DNA from: Terriglobia bacterium
Lineage (GTDB): Bacteria; Acidobacteriota; Terriglobia; Terriglobales; Acidobacteriaceae
DNA length: 64,000 nt
Assembly (NCBI GenBank): GCA_020072815.1
Contig: JAIQGE010000004.1
Coordinates: 62,001-126,000 of the forward strand
Direction of reading: 5' to 3'
The notes below the pieces were generated by a model. The model saw only the letters and a list, made by a program, of their open reading frames with translations, made no database searches and was not told the DNA's origin. Both the position numbers and the translations under genes were made by a program. Positions within the stretch are counted from its first letter, which is position 1, and each line of letters starts with the position of its first letter. Below, piece after piece: positions 18,476 through 26,741 of the stretch.

Positions 18476-18701
18476 GGGGCCTCCAGGGGTCCTTGAAACA
18501 CCAGAGCGGGCCGGCACAACCCGTAACTAAGAGGAGTCTAATGCCGGGCCAGAAGCAGGGTCAATTTACAGAGAGGTACCTCCCTGATTACGTTTAGATG
18601 CTGAACCAGTGGTGTTGGGGCCGTAATAAAAGCCGCGATTCACCAGGGGTCGCACCCCGGCGCCGGCGCCGCCGCTGATAGGATTAAGTAAGGAGCCTGC
18701 C

Positions 18702-19529
18702 TTGCCGGCCAAAAAAGCCAAGCTGGGACAAAACTTTCTGACTGACCCCGACGCCGCGGAGCAGATCGTCTCCAAACTGGGCGACGTTTCGCATACGGTT
18801 GTCCTGGAGATCGGTCCCGGACGCGGCGCACTAACCGACTTGCTGGTGGAGCGCGCCGGGCGGCTGGTGGCCATTGAGCTGGACCGCCTGCTGGCCACCG
18901 AACTGCGCTACAAGTACTCGCGCTGTCCCAACGTGGAGATTCTGGAAGGCGACGTCCTCAACATTGACTTCCGCACGGTCCTGAAGCGGACGGTAGGGCC
19001 GCTCAGCGATTTGCGTCCGCTGAAGCCCTCGCGAGCGCACGTGGTCGGCAACCTGCCCTACTACATTACTTCTGACATTCTGCTGCGCTTGTTCGATTTC
19101 CATGACCAGTTTGACGTGATGGTGATTATGGCCCAGCGCGAAGTGGCCGAGCGCGTCGCCGCCAAGCCGGGTTCGCGCGACTACGGCCTGCTCTCGGCTA
19201 CCGCGCAGCTCTATTGCAAAACAGAACTGCTGTTTACGCTGCCGCCGGGCGCGTTCTCGCCGCCGCCCAAAGTCCATTCCAGCGTGCTCCGCCTGACCGT
19301 TGCTCCCAGGTTTGAAGAGTTGCAAGTGGCTGCGAAAGATTTCATCCCGTTCTTGAAAAAGGCCTTCGCCATGAAACGCAAGACGTTGCTGAACAACCTG
19401 AAGAAAGATTTTCCTGAAAGCAAAATCAAAGCGGCGCTCAAGAAAGTCGGCGCGCGCGCTGATGTGAGAGCGGAGGCTCTTGCGCTGGACAAAACCGCCG
19501 AAGTCTTCCGGCTACTCCAGCAGTCTTAG
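18702..19529 (+). CDS. rsmA: 16S rRNA (A1518/A1519) dimethyltransferase
   Basis: A 275-residue SAM-dependent enzyme (KsgA) that dimethylates two adenosines in helix 45 of 16S rRNA during small-subunit maturation. It has KLGQNFLTDPDAAEQ at the N-terminus, SAM motif VLEIGPGRGALTDLL, acidic IELDRLLA and the adenosine-binding motif GNLPYYITSDIL. The start is TTG at 18702: AAGGAG lies at 18690-18695, and MPAKKAKLGQNFL matches the expected length. Codon use is like its neighbours. Confidence 0.95.
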   Translation: MPAKKAKLGQNFLTDPDAAEQIVSKLGDVSHTVVLEIGPGRGALTDLLVERAGRLVAIELDRLLATELRYKYSRCPNVEILEGDVLNIDFRTVLKRTVGPLSDLRPLKPSRAHVVGNLPYYITSDILLRLFDFHDQFDVMVIMAQREVAERVAAKPGSRDYGLLSATAQLYCKTELLFTLPPGAFSPPPKVHSSVLRLTVAPRFEELQVAAKDFIPFLKKAFAMKRKTLLNNLKKDFPESKIKAALKKVGARADVRAEALALDKTAEVFRLLQQS

Positions 19530-19625
19530 AATCTTTCTGCTGGCTTGCGATTCCTATCAGCCCTCCGGTTCCTCCGTTCCTCCGTGTTTCAAAGGTTTTG
19601 TTTTGCGAACCGGACTAAGAGGCTC

Positions 19626-20327
19626 TTATTGCACGCCGCTCTGCGCCAGCAGCCGCTTGGCGCGCTGCCGGGCGATATTCAGGATGCCTGAGTCATTGGC
19701 GATGCTCTCCAGCAGAGGAGCAATCAGCTGCAGTTCCGCCAGACTGTGCGATTCAGCGTTGGCTTCCGCTGCTTTCAGCTCTTCTTCCATCCCCAGGCGG
19801 TCAAAGCGGCGCAGGAACTGCAGTTTGCGTCCGTGCTGCAGCGTGGCGGAGATGCCGCGAAAGATCTGGCTCAGTTCCTGAATCGCCTGGTTCTCAGAAT
19901 AGTTGAACACGGTCTGAAAGTACCGCGTGGCATCGGCATAGCTTAGGGTCTTCTTGCCGGTGTTGGCGATGGCATGTTTATGGAATTCAAAATCGCCATT
20001 GAAATACTCTGCCTGCTCGGCCAGCTTGAAGATCTTGTCCCGGTTGGCAGCGGAGAGCGTGAAGTCCAACTGGTAGTCTTCGTCGTTGGACGTGCTGTCC
20101 TTGTCGGGTCGCGTCGGACTGCTGGACTGGTAGTGCGCGCTGCCGTCTGGCTTTACCGTGATGCTGTATTTCTGCGGGGTGGTCGCTTCCCAGTCGCACG
20201 TAAAGGTAATGGTGGGAATTGCAGAGGACGCCGCACCAGCCGCCGTCTTGGGCGATTGCCCAGCGAATAGGACCGGCGTCGCCAGCGCCAGCGCCGTCAG
20301 CAACAGAGACCAGAACCAGCGTTTCAT
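19626..20327 (-). CDS. Secreted hypothetical protein
   Basis: A 233-residue exported protein starting at MKRWFWSLLLTALALATPVLFAG. An upstream in-frame extension of 78 residues overlaps ruvC and is Arg/Gly-rich, so it is rejected. The mature part starts with a beta-rich region (ITFTCDWEATTPQKYSITVK) and ends in an Ala/Leu/Arg-rich helical region. I do not recognise the family. Its ATG overlaps the ruvC stop by 4 bp (20324-20327), so the two are translated from one message. Confidence 0.65.
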   Translation of the reverse strand: MKRWFWSLLLTALALATPVLFAGQSPKTAAGAASSAIPTITFTCDWEATTPQKYSITVKPDGSAHYQSSSPTRPDKDSTSNDEDYQLDFTLSAANRDKIFKLAEQAEYFNGDFEFHKHAIANTGKKTLSYADATRYFQTVFNYSENQAIQELSQIFRGISATLQHGRKLQFLRRFDRLGMEEELKAAEANAESHSLAELQLIAPLLESIANDSGILNIARQRAKRLLAQSGVQ

Positions 20328-20842
20328 GACGTTGCCGCTTGAGGATCGAGCTTGTGGTAGCGCATCAACGTGGAGGAAGTATGAATGTGGCAGATGGCGA
20401 TGGCCAGCGCGTCCGCCACGTCGGCGGGCTCGGGCAGCTCCGGCAGTTTGAGCAGCCGCTTGACCATCTGCTGCACCTGGCTCTTTTCCGCGCGGCCGTA
20501 ACCCACCACCGCGGACTTGATGGACAGCGGCGAATACTCCGCCACCTGCAGCCCGGACCACGACGCCGCCAGCATGGCCACGCCTCGCACCTGTCCCAGC
20601 TTGAGCGCTGATTTCACGTTCATGGCGTAAAACACGTCCTCAATGGCCACCATTTCCGGCTGGTGTTCGGCGATGACCGCCGTCAGTTCAGAAAAGATTT
20701 GTTGCAGCTTGTTGGCCATGGGGTCGCGCGACTTCAGCTTCACCGCGCCCAAGGCGCAGCATAAGAGGTGGCGGTCAGCGTCTTCTTCCACCACGCCGTA
20801 GCCGGTGTACTCGCTGCCGCAATCAATGCCCAGGACGCGCAT
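20324..20842 (-). CDS. ruvC: Crossover junction endodeoxyribonuclease RuvC
   Basis: A 172-residue Holliday junction resolvase acting with RuvAB. It has first catalytic Asp in MRVLGIDCGSEYTGYG, second acidic residue in VAIEDVFYAMNVKSALKLGQ, GYGRAEKSQVQQMV, and the final acidic pair in PADVADALAIAICH. The ATG at 20842 gives the standard MRVLGID start. ruvA and ruvB are not in the window. It is coupled by ATGA overlap to the downstream secreted protein. Confidence 0.95.
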   Translation of the reverse strand: MRVLGIDCGSEYTGYGVVEEDADRHLLCCALGAVKLKSRDPMANKLQQIFSELTAVIAEHQPEMVAIEDVFYAMNVKSALKLGQVRGVAMLAASWSGLQVAEYSPLSIKSAVVGYGRAEKSQVQQMVKRLLKLPELPEPADVADALAIAICHIHTSSTLMRYHKLDPQAATS

Positions 20843-20870
20843 GAGGAGAGTGTACCTTACTTTCCGCCGC

Positions 20871-21182
20871 TCAGCAGCACCTCGGTTTGCTGACGATCGA
20901 TGACTCCCTCTCACCCAGAAACGCACGATAGCTCTCCACCGATCTTGCCGACTGCGTACGCGTCAAGAAACGTTCGTAGGCCGATTCATCAAATATCTCG
21001 CGCAGAGTGGCGACTGCGATCTTTGCCACGCTGCGGAGAACTGCAGAGGCTAAAGCCCAAATATTCTTGATCTCTACGGCATGACTAAAGCTCGTGCCCT
21101 GATACGAACCAGAGCTGTGCCAGACACGACGATTGCCATTGTCTTCTCCGTGTCTCCGTGCCTCCGTGGTGGAATCGGTCAT
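20871..21182 (-). CDS. YbdD/YjiX-like CstA partner with a repeat-derived N-terminus
   Basis: A 103-residue frame whose last 60 residues resemble YbdD/YjiX, the small partner of CstA-type transporters. That part has a short hydrophobic/basic helix (LRSVAKIAVATLREIFDE), then YERFLTRTQSARSVESYRAFLGER and a terminal RCC, as in known members (YxxFxxxR and CC ending). Its ATG overlaps the cstA stop (ATGA at 21179-21182). The first about 43 residues are unlike the family: TTEARRHGE is a translated copy of the CCACGGAGGCACGGAG repeat, and the next stretch overlaps a second repeat family. An alternative is internal initiation, but no in-frame ATG or GTG is visible before the conserved part. Confidence 0.7.
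   Translation of the reverse strand: MTDSTTEARRHGEDNGNRRVWHSSGSYQGTSFSHAVEIKNIWALASAVLRSVAKIAVATLREIFDESAYERFLTRTQSARSVESYRAFLGERESSIVSKPRCC
21039..21173. repeat. Two repeat elements inside the ybdD-like 5' coding region
   Basis: Positions 21142-21173 hold one CCACGGAGGCACGGAG-type copy (minus orientation). Positions about 21039-21115 hold words (GAGGCTAAAGCCCAAATATT, GCCCTGATACGAAC) that recur at 25556-25685 as GAGGCTGAAGCCGGTTATT and GCCCTGATAC. Both lie within the open frame of the small CstA partner. Confidence 0.6.
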
Positions 21183-23218
21183 AGGAACTCCTCCGCCAGC
21201 TGGGTCGCCACGAACGGCGCTTCCTGAGTCGCGGCCGCACGCCGGCCGGAAATCACGTTGATCCACACCGTCGCCGACTCAATCACAATCACGCTCACCA
21301 GCACCATCAGCAGCCCGCACACCACGGCATCCAGGCGGTCATTGAAGATGCGCCGGGCCAAGTCCACCGTGGCTGGTCCGGTGGCGATCAGGCGCGCGTG
21401 CGCCAGAAAGCCAATCAGCGGATTGGGGTCAAACATCTTGTGCCACGACGCGGCAAAGGTCACCGCGATGAGCCAACCCAGCGGCGCCAGCGTGACCCAC
21501 ATGTAGCGCGCGCGGCCCATCTTGACGATGATGGTTGTCGCCACGCAGAGCGCCACCGCCGCCAGCAGTTGATTGCAAATGCCAAACAGCGGCCACAGAG
21601 AATTGATGCCGCCCAGCGGATCGCGGATTCCCTGCCACAGGAACCAGGCCCACGCTAAAACCACCAGCGTGCTGGTGGCGAGAATGCTGGGATACCAACT
21701 GGTGCGGCCCATCGGTTTCCATATGTGACCCAGCGCGTCCTGAAGCATGAAGCGGGCCACGCGCGTGCCGGCGTCCAGCACGGTCAGGATGAACAACGCC
21801 TCAAACATGATGGCGAAGTGGTACCACAGGGCCATCACCCGCGCGCCGCCCAGCGAGTCAGAAAAAATCTTGGCCATGCCCAGCGCAAACGCCGGGGCGC
21901 CGCCCGTGCGGAAGAACAGGCTTTTCTCGCCCACCGCGCCGGCCAGCGTGTTCATCTGGTCGGCGGTGACGGGGAAACCCCAGCCGCTGATGGTCGCGAC
22001 GGCAGCTGTTGGCGATCCACCCACCATCCCCGCCCCGCTGTTCACCGCGAAGTACGTCCCCGGCTGCAAGGTGCACGCGGCGATCATGGCCATGATGCCG
22101 ACGAACGATTCCGCCATCATCGCGCCGTAGCCGACCATGCGCGCTTGCGGCTCGCGCGCGATCAGCTTGGGCGTGGTGCCGCTGGAGATCAGCGAGTGAA
22201 ATCCGCTGATGGCCCCGCAAGCGATGGTGATGAACGCAAACGGGAACAAGTTGCCGGCAAAGACCGGCCCGCTGCCGTCGGTGAAGCGGGTGAGCGCGGG
22301 CATCTGCAGGTGCGGACGCACCAGGACAATTCCCATCGCCAGAATGCCGACCGTCCCGAGCTTGACGAAGGTGCTGAGGTAGTCGCGCGGCGCCAGCAGC
22401 AGCCACACCGGCAAGGCCGACGCCGCAAAGCCATAAAGAATGATGAGCACGGCCAGCGCCGTCGCGCTCAAAGTAAAGACTCCGGCCAGGCTGGGCGACT
22501 GCGACACCCACTGTCCCCCGAAAATCGAGAGCATGACAAGCACGAACCCAAGGACCGATGCTTCCAGCACGCGGCCCGGCCGCAAGTAACGCAGGTAGAC
22601 GCCCATCAACAGCGCAATAGGAATGGTCATGCCGATGGTAAACACGCCCCACGGACTGTTCTTGAGCGCGTTGACGATTACCAGCGCCACCACCGCCAGC
22701 AGAATAATGAGAATCCCCAGCACGGCGATGAACGCCACCGTGCCCGCTGTCTTGCCGATTTCCTCCCGCGCCATCTGCCCCAGGGACTTGCCGTCGCGCC
22801 GCACGGAGAACAGAAGAATCACAAAGTCCTGCACGCAGCCGGCAAAGATGGCGCCGACCAGAATCCACAGCGTGCCCGGCAGATAACCAAACTGCGCGGC
22901 CAGCACCGGCCCCAGCAGCGGCCCTGGTCCGGCGATGGCGGCAAAGTGGTGGCCGAAGACCACCCACTTGTTCGTCGGCATGAAATCGCGGCCGTTGTCC
23001 AGGCGCTCGGCGGGAGTGGCGCGCATGGCGTCCAGGGTAAGGACTTTGGCGGCGACAAATTTGCTGTAGAAACGATAGCCCAGCGCGTATGTGCACAGCG
23101 CCGCCACCAGCAGCCACATGGCGCTGATGGGCTCGCCACGCCGCCAGGCGATGGTCGCAAACGCCGCAGCGCCCAGCGCGGCCACTGCCGTCCAGAGGAG
23201 GACTTTGGCAAACTTCAT
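21179..23218 (-). CDS. cstA: CstA-family peptide/pyruvate transporter
   Basis: A 679-residue inner-membrane protein with about 16-18 hydrophobic segments, of the carbon-starvation family that takes up pyruvate or peptides. It has typical N-terminal RFYSKFVAAKVLTLDA and PTNKWVVFGHHFAAIAGPGPLLGPVLAAQFGY (written here as two pieces), FHSLISSGTTPKL, and the large C-terminal membrane block. The start at 23218 is standard (KFAKVLLW, then a long hydrophobic helix). It is coupled by a 4-bp overlap to the small YbdD-like gene, as in enterobacterial cstA-ybdD. Confidence 0.92.
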   Translation of the reverse strand: MKFAKVLLWTAVAALGAAAFATIAWRRGEPISAMWLLVAALCTYALGYRFYSKFVAAKVLTLDAMRATPAERLDNGRDFMPTNKWVVFGHHFAAIAGPGPLLGPVLAAQFGYLPGTLWILVGAIFAGCVQDFVILLFSVRRDGKSLGQMAREEIGKTAGTVAFIAVLGILIILLAVVALVIVNALKNSPWGVFTIGMTIPIALLMGVYLRYLRPGRVLEASVLGFVLVMLSIFGGQWVSQSPSLAGVFTLSATALAVLIILYGFAASALPVWLLLAPRDYLSTFVKLGTVGILAMGIVLVRPHLQMPALTRFTDGSGPVFAGNLFPFAFITIACGAISGFHSLISSGTTPKLIAREPQARMVGYGAMMAESFVGIMAMIAACTLQPGTYFAVNSGAGMVGGSPTAAVATISGWGFPVTADQMNTLAGAVGEKSLFFRTGGAPAFALGMAKIFSDSLGGARVMALWYHFAIMFEALFILTVLDAGTRVARFMLQDALGHIWKPMGRTSWYPSILATSTLVVLAWAWFLWQGIRDPLGGINSLWPLFGICNQLLAAVALCVATTIIVKMGRARYMWVTLAPLGWLIAVTFAASWHKMFDPNPLIGFLAHARLIATGPATVDLARRIFNDRLDAVVCGLLMVLVSVIVIESATVWINVISGRRAAATQEAPFVATQLAEEFL

Positions 23219-23325
23219 TCCGAATCTCCGCTAACGTATTTTGAAGACCAGGTTTTCGTGCTGCGCTATTCTGCCCAAGCGGGCAGAGATGTGCAACGCT
23301 TAGGAAGGGCTAATCGAAAAAGGAG

Positions 23326-23514
23326 CTATTCTTCGGGCAGTTCCGCCACGGCGGCCGCGCTGCGATTCGGCGTCCTCGGCCGCTTGGGCGCGCCCACGTA
23401 GGCGTAAGGGTCTTGCGGGTTGTCCGGCTCTTTCCGGACGCCCGGTTGTCTGCGCAGGAAGCGCAAGATGCGCTGGAGTGCTGCGCGAATCCGGCTTGGC
23501 TTTGCAGGCTGCAT
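23326..23514 (-). CDS. Small conserved hypothetical protein
   Basis: A 62-residue protein from ATG 23514, with AGAGG 6 nt upstream. It has an Arg-rich amphipathic N-terminal helix (RIRAALQRILRFLRRQPGVR) and an acidic/proline C-terminal tail (DPYAYVGAPKRPRTPNRS, ending VAELPEE). I believe a similar tail recurs in other Acidobacteriota, but I cannot name a function. The longer upstream frame is not supported. Confidence 0.5.
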   Translation of the reverse strand: MQPAKPSRIRAALQRILRFLRRQPGVRKEPDNPQDPYAYVGAPKRPRTPNRSAAAVAELPEE

Positions 23515-23614
23515 AAAGACCTCTTGAAAACGCAAGCGTATCACGAAACCGGCGCAATGAAGTTGTGGAGAGATTCGGGCTGTTGTAAAACTATCTTGCC
23601 AAAGGAGAAACCTG

Positions 23615-23830
23615 ATGAGCTGGTGGTTTGGAGTCGCGTGGATTTTCATGGGGTTGATGTGGCTGTGGCGGGCTTACGCCGGCCACTACCCGGGCGGCAC
23701 GGTTACCCTGACTACCGACTCAACCCGCATCATGAGCAAACGAGAGCGGGTCATCGGACTGTTCTTGGGCATCGCCAACCTGCTGCTCGGCATGGCGAAC
23801 CTATGGCTCGGATTGCGCCACTCCCGCTAG
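23615..23830 (+). CDS. Small two-helix membrane protein
   Basis: A 71-residue protein with AAAGGAG 7 nt before its ATG. There are two hydrophobic segments: residues 1-22 (SWWFGVAWIFMGLMWLW) and about 44-66 (VIGLFLGIANLLLGMANLWL). Between them is a polar loop of about 22 residues. No family recognised. It stands alone between divergent and convergent neighbours. Confidence 0.55.
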   Translation: MSWWFGVAWIFMGLMWLWRAYAGHYPGGTVTLTTDSTRIMSKRERVIGLFLGIANLLLGMANLWLGLRHSR

Positions 23831-23844
23831 CGTCTCTCCGCCCG

Positions 23845-24171
23845 CTAGGGCTTCCCTTGCATCCGGGCTTCGAGCCTGCCGGTTATCATTAGTCCCAGCA
23901 TTCGAAAGTCGCTGATGAACGACCAGAACGGATGTCCGAACGTAGCCGGCTTGTTGCCTTCGATGAGGAAGTGTCCCGTCCAGGCAAAGCCGTAGGCGAC
24001 CACTGGCCACAATAGCGCGTACCAAGGATGGCCCACGACAAACGGCACAATCAGCGTGACTAGGCCCAGCGAGGTTCCCGCGGCATGCATCCAGCGGTTA
24101 CGCGGATCGCTGTGCTCGCGCAGATAAAACGCAAAGAATTCCTCGTAAGAAGCAAAGGTCTGGTCAGGCAC
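23845..24171 (-). CDS. DUF962/Mpo1-like membrane protein
   Basis: A 108-residue membrane protein of the Mpo1/YGL010w family. It has the conserved histidine motif FYLREHSDPRNRWMHAAGT and the second motif GHFLIEGNKPATFGHPFWSF. The yeast member is an iron-dependent dioxygenase in fatty acid alpha-oxidation of phytosphingosine-derived 2-hydroxy acids; the bacterial role is unknown. The conserved His residues for iron are present. It is the last of the collinear minus-strand acyl-CoA gene set, 51 bp after the hydratase. Confidence 0.85.
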   Translation of the reverse strand: MPDQTFASYEEFFAFYLREHSDPRNRWMHAAGTSLGLVTLIVPFVVGHPWYALLWPVVAYGFAWTGHFLIEGNKPATFGHPFWSFISDFRMLGLMITGRLEARMQGKP

Positions 24172-24221
24172 GTTGATTCCTCCTCGGAATGATCGTCTGG
24201 AAGCAAGCTATCTTCCGTCGT

Positions 24222-25007
24222 CTATCTTCCCTTCCACTCCGGCTTCCGCTTCTCCATCCAGGCCTGAATGCCTTCTTGGGCGTCGTCGGTCTGCATGAGC
24301 TCTTCTACATAAATCTTTTCCGCGCGCGCCAGGCCTTTGTCCAAGTGAATGGAGTCCCACGCGTAGAAAGCTTTCTTGGCGTGGGCCAGAGCCGCCGGAC
24401 TGAGCTTGAGAAGCGGCCCCAGACGGCTTTGGATGGCCTGGTCCATGCGGTCGTCCACGGCGGCTTCATTCGCCAGGCCCCAGGCGGCGGCCGCTTCGCC
24501 GGAAAAAGTTCGTCCGGTGAAGATCAGGTCAGCGGCGCGCTTCTGCCCGACCAGCGCGGCCAGCGCGGTGCACGCCACCGGCGGATAGCAACCCAACGTG
24601 ATCTCCGGGAAGCCCCACTTGGCGTCCGGCGTGGTGAAGCACAGGTCGCAGACCATGGCCAGTTCGGCGCCGCCGCCCAGGCACGCGCCACGGACGTCCG
24701 CAATGGTGATTTTGGGAAGCTTGGCCAGCGCCAGGATCAGACCGTGAAATTTCTGCAGCATGGCGGGGATCTTGTCCGGCGTGTGCACCGCAACGTCCAC
24801 CCCGGCGGAGAAGTTCTTGTCTTCGCCGCTCAATACGACTACCGCAATCTGTTTGTGCTCTTCCAGCTTCTGGAGCGCGTCCGCAAGCTGGTCCATCATG
24901 GGGAAGTCAATCACGTTCAGCGGAGGGCGGGCGAGGATGATGCGGGCCAGGGCACCCCGCGTCTCGAGGGTAATGCGCTTCGTGATGGCGGATGACGGTG
25001 AACTCAT
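24222..25007 (-). CDS. Crotonase-fold hydratase, like cyclohexa-1,5-dienecarbonyl-CoA hydratase
   Basis: A 261-residue crotonase-superfamily enzyme. The oxyanion-hole and CoA motifs (FSAGVDVAVHTPDKIPAML, then GACLGGGAELAMVCDL) and the ending KIYVEELMQTDDAQEGIQAW agree better with cyclohexa-1,5-diene-1-carbonyl-CoA hydratase of anaerobic benzoyl-CoA degradation than with housekeeping enoyl-CoA hydratases. In particular it has HTPDK...LHGL-type spacing and EELM with a late DA.EG. I rely on remembered family sequence, so the specificity is inference. It is near the end of the TetR-headed gene set. Confidence 0.75.
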   Translation of the reverse strand: MSSPSSAITKRITLETRGALARIILARPPLNVIDFPMMDQLADALQKLEEHKQIAVVVLSGEDKNFSAGVDVAVHTPDKIPAMLQKFHGLILALAKLPKITIADVRGACLGGGAELAMVCDLCFTTPDAKWGFPEITLGCYPPVACTALAALVGQKRAADLIFTGRTFSGEAAAAWGLANEAAVDDRMDQAIQSRLGPLLKLSPAALAHAKKAFYAWDSIHLDKGLARAEKIYVEELMQTDDAQEGIQAWMEKRKPEWKGR

Positions 25008-25142
25008 GCCGGGCCTCTTGTTTTCCGAACGTTTGGCTTCATCATTTCATTGCCTCCTCCGCCGGAGTTCACTTTCGGCGATTTTGGCAATCTTGGCACT
25101 CTTGGCAATTCTCTTTCCGCTCCCCCGTTTCTGCAAGCGGAC

Positions 25143-25535
25143 TCACTCTTTCTTCGCAGGTGGTTGCCAGAGTTCAATCCGGTTCCCCTCCGGGTCCATG
25201 ATCCAGGCAAAACGCCCGTATTCGTGGTCTTCGCGTTTCGGATCGATCGTTACGCCCTCAGCCCGCAACGCCTCCAGCACCGCATCCAGGTCTTCCACCT
25301 GATAGTTGATCATGAAGGGTGCGCTGCTGGGATTGAAATACTTGGTGTCCTGGGGAAAGATGGACCACACGGTGAAGGTCTCGTGCGAGGGGTCTTCGAG
25401 ACGCCGCCACTTGAACATGCTGCCTTCGTCCGGCTTGCCCGCGATGCCCAGGTGTTTCGCATACCACTCGTACATTCTTTGGGGATCTTTGGCCTTGAAG
25501 AAGATACCGCCCAGGCCGATCACACGCTTGTTCAT
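25143..25535 (-). CDS. VOC-superfamily (glyoxalase-like) protein
   Basis: A 130-residue protein with two beta-alpha-beta-beta-beta modules. The start ATG 25535 (NKRVIGLGGIFFKAKDPQRM) has AGGAT upstream. The C-terminus FAWIMDPEGNRIELWQ is the classic glyoxalase/bleomycin-resistance ending with the metal-binding Glu. Substrate unknown. It lies between the CoA-transferase subunit and the diene hydratase-like gene, in the same direction. Confidence 0.8.
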   Translation of the reverse strand: MNKRVIGLGGIFFKAKDPQRMYEWYAKHLGIAGKPDEGSMFKWRRLEDPSHETFTVWSIFPQDTKYFNPSSAPFMINYQVEDLDAVLEALRAEGVTIDPKREDHEYGRFAWIMDPEGNRIELWQPPAKKE

Positions 25536-25555
25536 GACGATAATCCTAACAAAAA

Positions 25556-25789
25556 CACTCAAGGGCTGAAGCCCGATCCTTTTGTCGCCGTTCAGCACTT
25601 TTTCGGCTTCGCTCACCCATGCCTAAAGGCATAGGCTGGGCCCTGCCCTGATACCTGCAGAGGCTGAAGCCGGTTATTCTTGGAGCTTCATCTTCCTTTT
25701 CTTACATCATCGCCGTGCGTTTGGTTTTCAATTTCGGCGGTTTTGGCAATTCTGGCAATCTTGGCAATTCTCCGTGCCTCCGTGGCGAG
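25556..25789. repeat. Three repeat families in one gap
   Basis: Positions 25556-25685 hold hairpin words (GGGCTGAAGCCC, CCATGCCTAAAGGCATAGG, GCCCTGATAC, GAGGCTGAAGCC). Positions 25731-25770 hold GGCAATCTTGGCAATT words. Positions 25770-25789 are a short copy of the CTCCGTGCCTCCGTGG family. All lie between the CoA-transferase gene and the VOC gene. A further GGCAATCTTGGCACTC run lies at 25073-25115. Confidence 0.65.
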
Positions 25790-25829
25790 ATCTGGGATTT
25801 GCAGTCACGGCGATCACGGCGATCTCTCC

Positions 25830-26600
25830 CTAGCTCGTCCAGAATCCTTTTGTATCGTACTCGCGGATGGCCCTCAACTCGGCGACGCTCGGCACCGGCG
25901 TTGGCCGCAAATCGTCAGCGACTTTGAGCTGCCATCCGGTGTTCGCCACCACGTCGTCCACGGCCACGCCAGGGTGGGTGGTAGAGAGGTAAGCTTCCCC
26001 GCTGTCATCGCTAAAGCGCAGCACGCATTTCGACGTGATCACCGCCGAAGGTCCGCCGCGCGGAAGGCCCACGCGCTTGCGCCATCCCGCGCCCTCGCCG
26101 TTGCCGGGACTGGTGATGTAACTCACGCGCTCGGGCAGGCGATGCCGCGCATGTTCCAGCAGCGACACGAAGCGGTGTGCCAGGGAAGCAATGTCGCAGG
26201 CGCCGCCCGAACCCGGCAGCCGGACCAGCCCGTGCTTGCCTTGGGCTTTTTTACTTTCGACCTGCGTGGAGTTGAGGTTGCCATAGCGGTCCACTTCCGC
26301 CGCGCCAAGAAAACCGAGATGCACTCTCCCCGACTGCAACAAGCCCATCACGCTCAGCATGTCCAGGCACTGCGTGGCGCCTTTGATGTTGGGCGGGTCG
26401 GCCATGGTATAGATCAGCTCGGGCGACGGCGAGGAGCGGATCACGCCATTCTCGAACAGGCCGACGGCATTCGGCGCATGGGTCTTCTTGGCGACCACAA
26501 ACGCAATCAGCGGCAAGCGCATGCCGACGAAGACCACTTCGCCGTCTTTGATCTCGCGCGCCGCGGCCACGACCATGAGCTCGTTGAGGGTGTAGGACAT
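25830..26600 (-). CDS. CoA-transferase B subunit, glutaconate/IpdB type, unpaired
   Basis: A 256-residue protein of the GctB/IpdB branch of family I CoA-transferases. It has the conserved GMRLPLIAFVVAKKTHAPN and the segment GLFENGVI, which holds the glutamate that is catalytic in GctB. Further marks are GFLGAAEVDRYGNLNST and LPGSGGACDIASLA. These enzymes normally need an alpha subunit of about 300 residues encoded next to the beta gene, and none is present within the window. In steroid and aromatic pathways the IpdAB relatives open a ring rather than transfer CoA, so the exact reaction is open. Confidence 0.82.
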   Translation of the reverse strand: MSYTLNELMVVAAAREIKDGEVVFVGMRLPLIAFVVAKKTHAPNAVGLFENGVIRSSPSPELIYTMADPPNIKGATQCLDMLSVMGLLQSGRVHLGFLGAAEVDRYGNLNSTQVESKKAQGKHGLVRLPGSGGACDIASLAHRFVSLLEHARHRLPERVSYITSPGNGEGAGWRKRVGLPRGGPSAVITSKCVLRFSDDSGEAYLSTTHPGVAVDDVVANTGWQLKVADDLRPTPVPSVAELRAIREYDTKGFWTS

Positions 26601-26741
26601 GTTTTTCTGAAATCCCGAATCCCGCGCAGCGGGTGAGGGATCACTATTGTAACGAAGCTGCTTTGGTCCAATTAAGTTGTGATGCCCACGTGACGTTGGC
26701 AGCCATAGGGCTCCCTCGCTTCGCTCGGGATGAAGAAAGGG

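Noticed and set aside
21725-23401. 558-codon plus-strand ORF opposite cstA
   Set aside because: Arg/His/Gln-rich, no domain; shadow of a GC-rich membrane protein gene.
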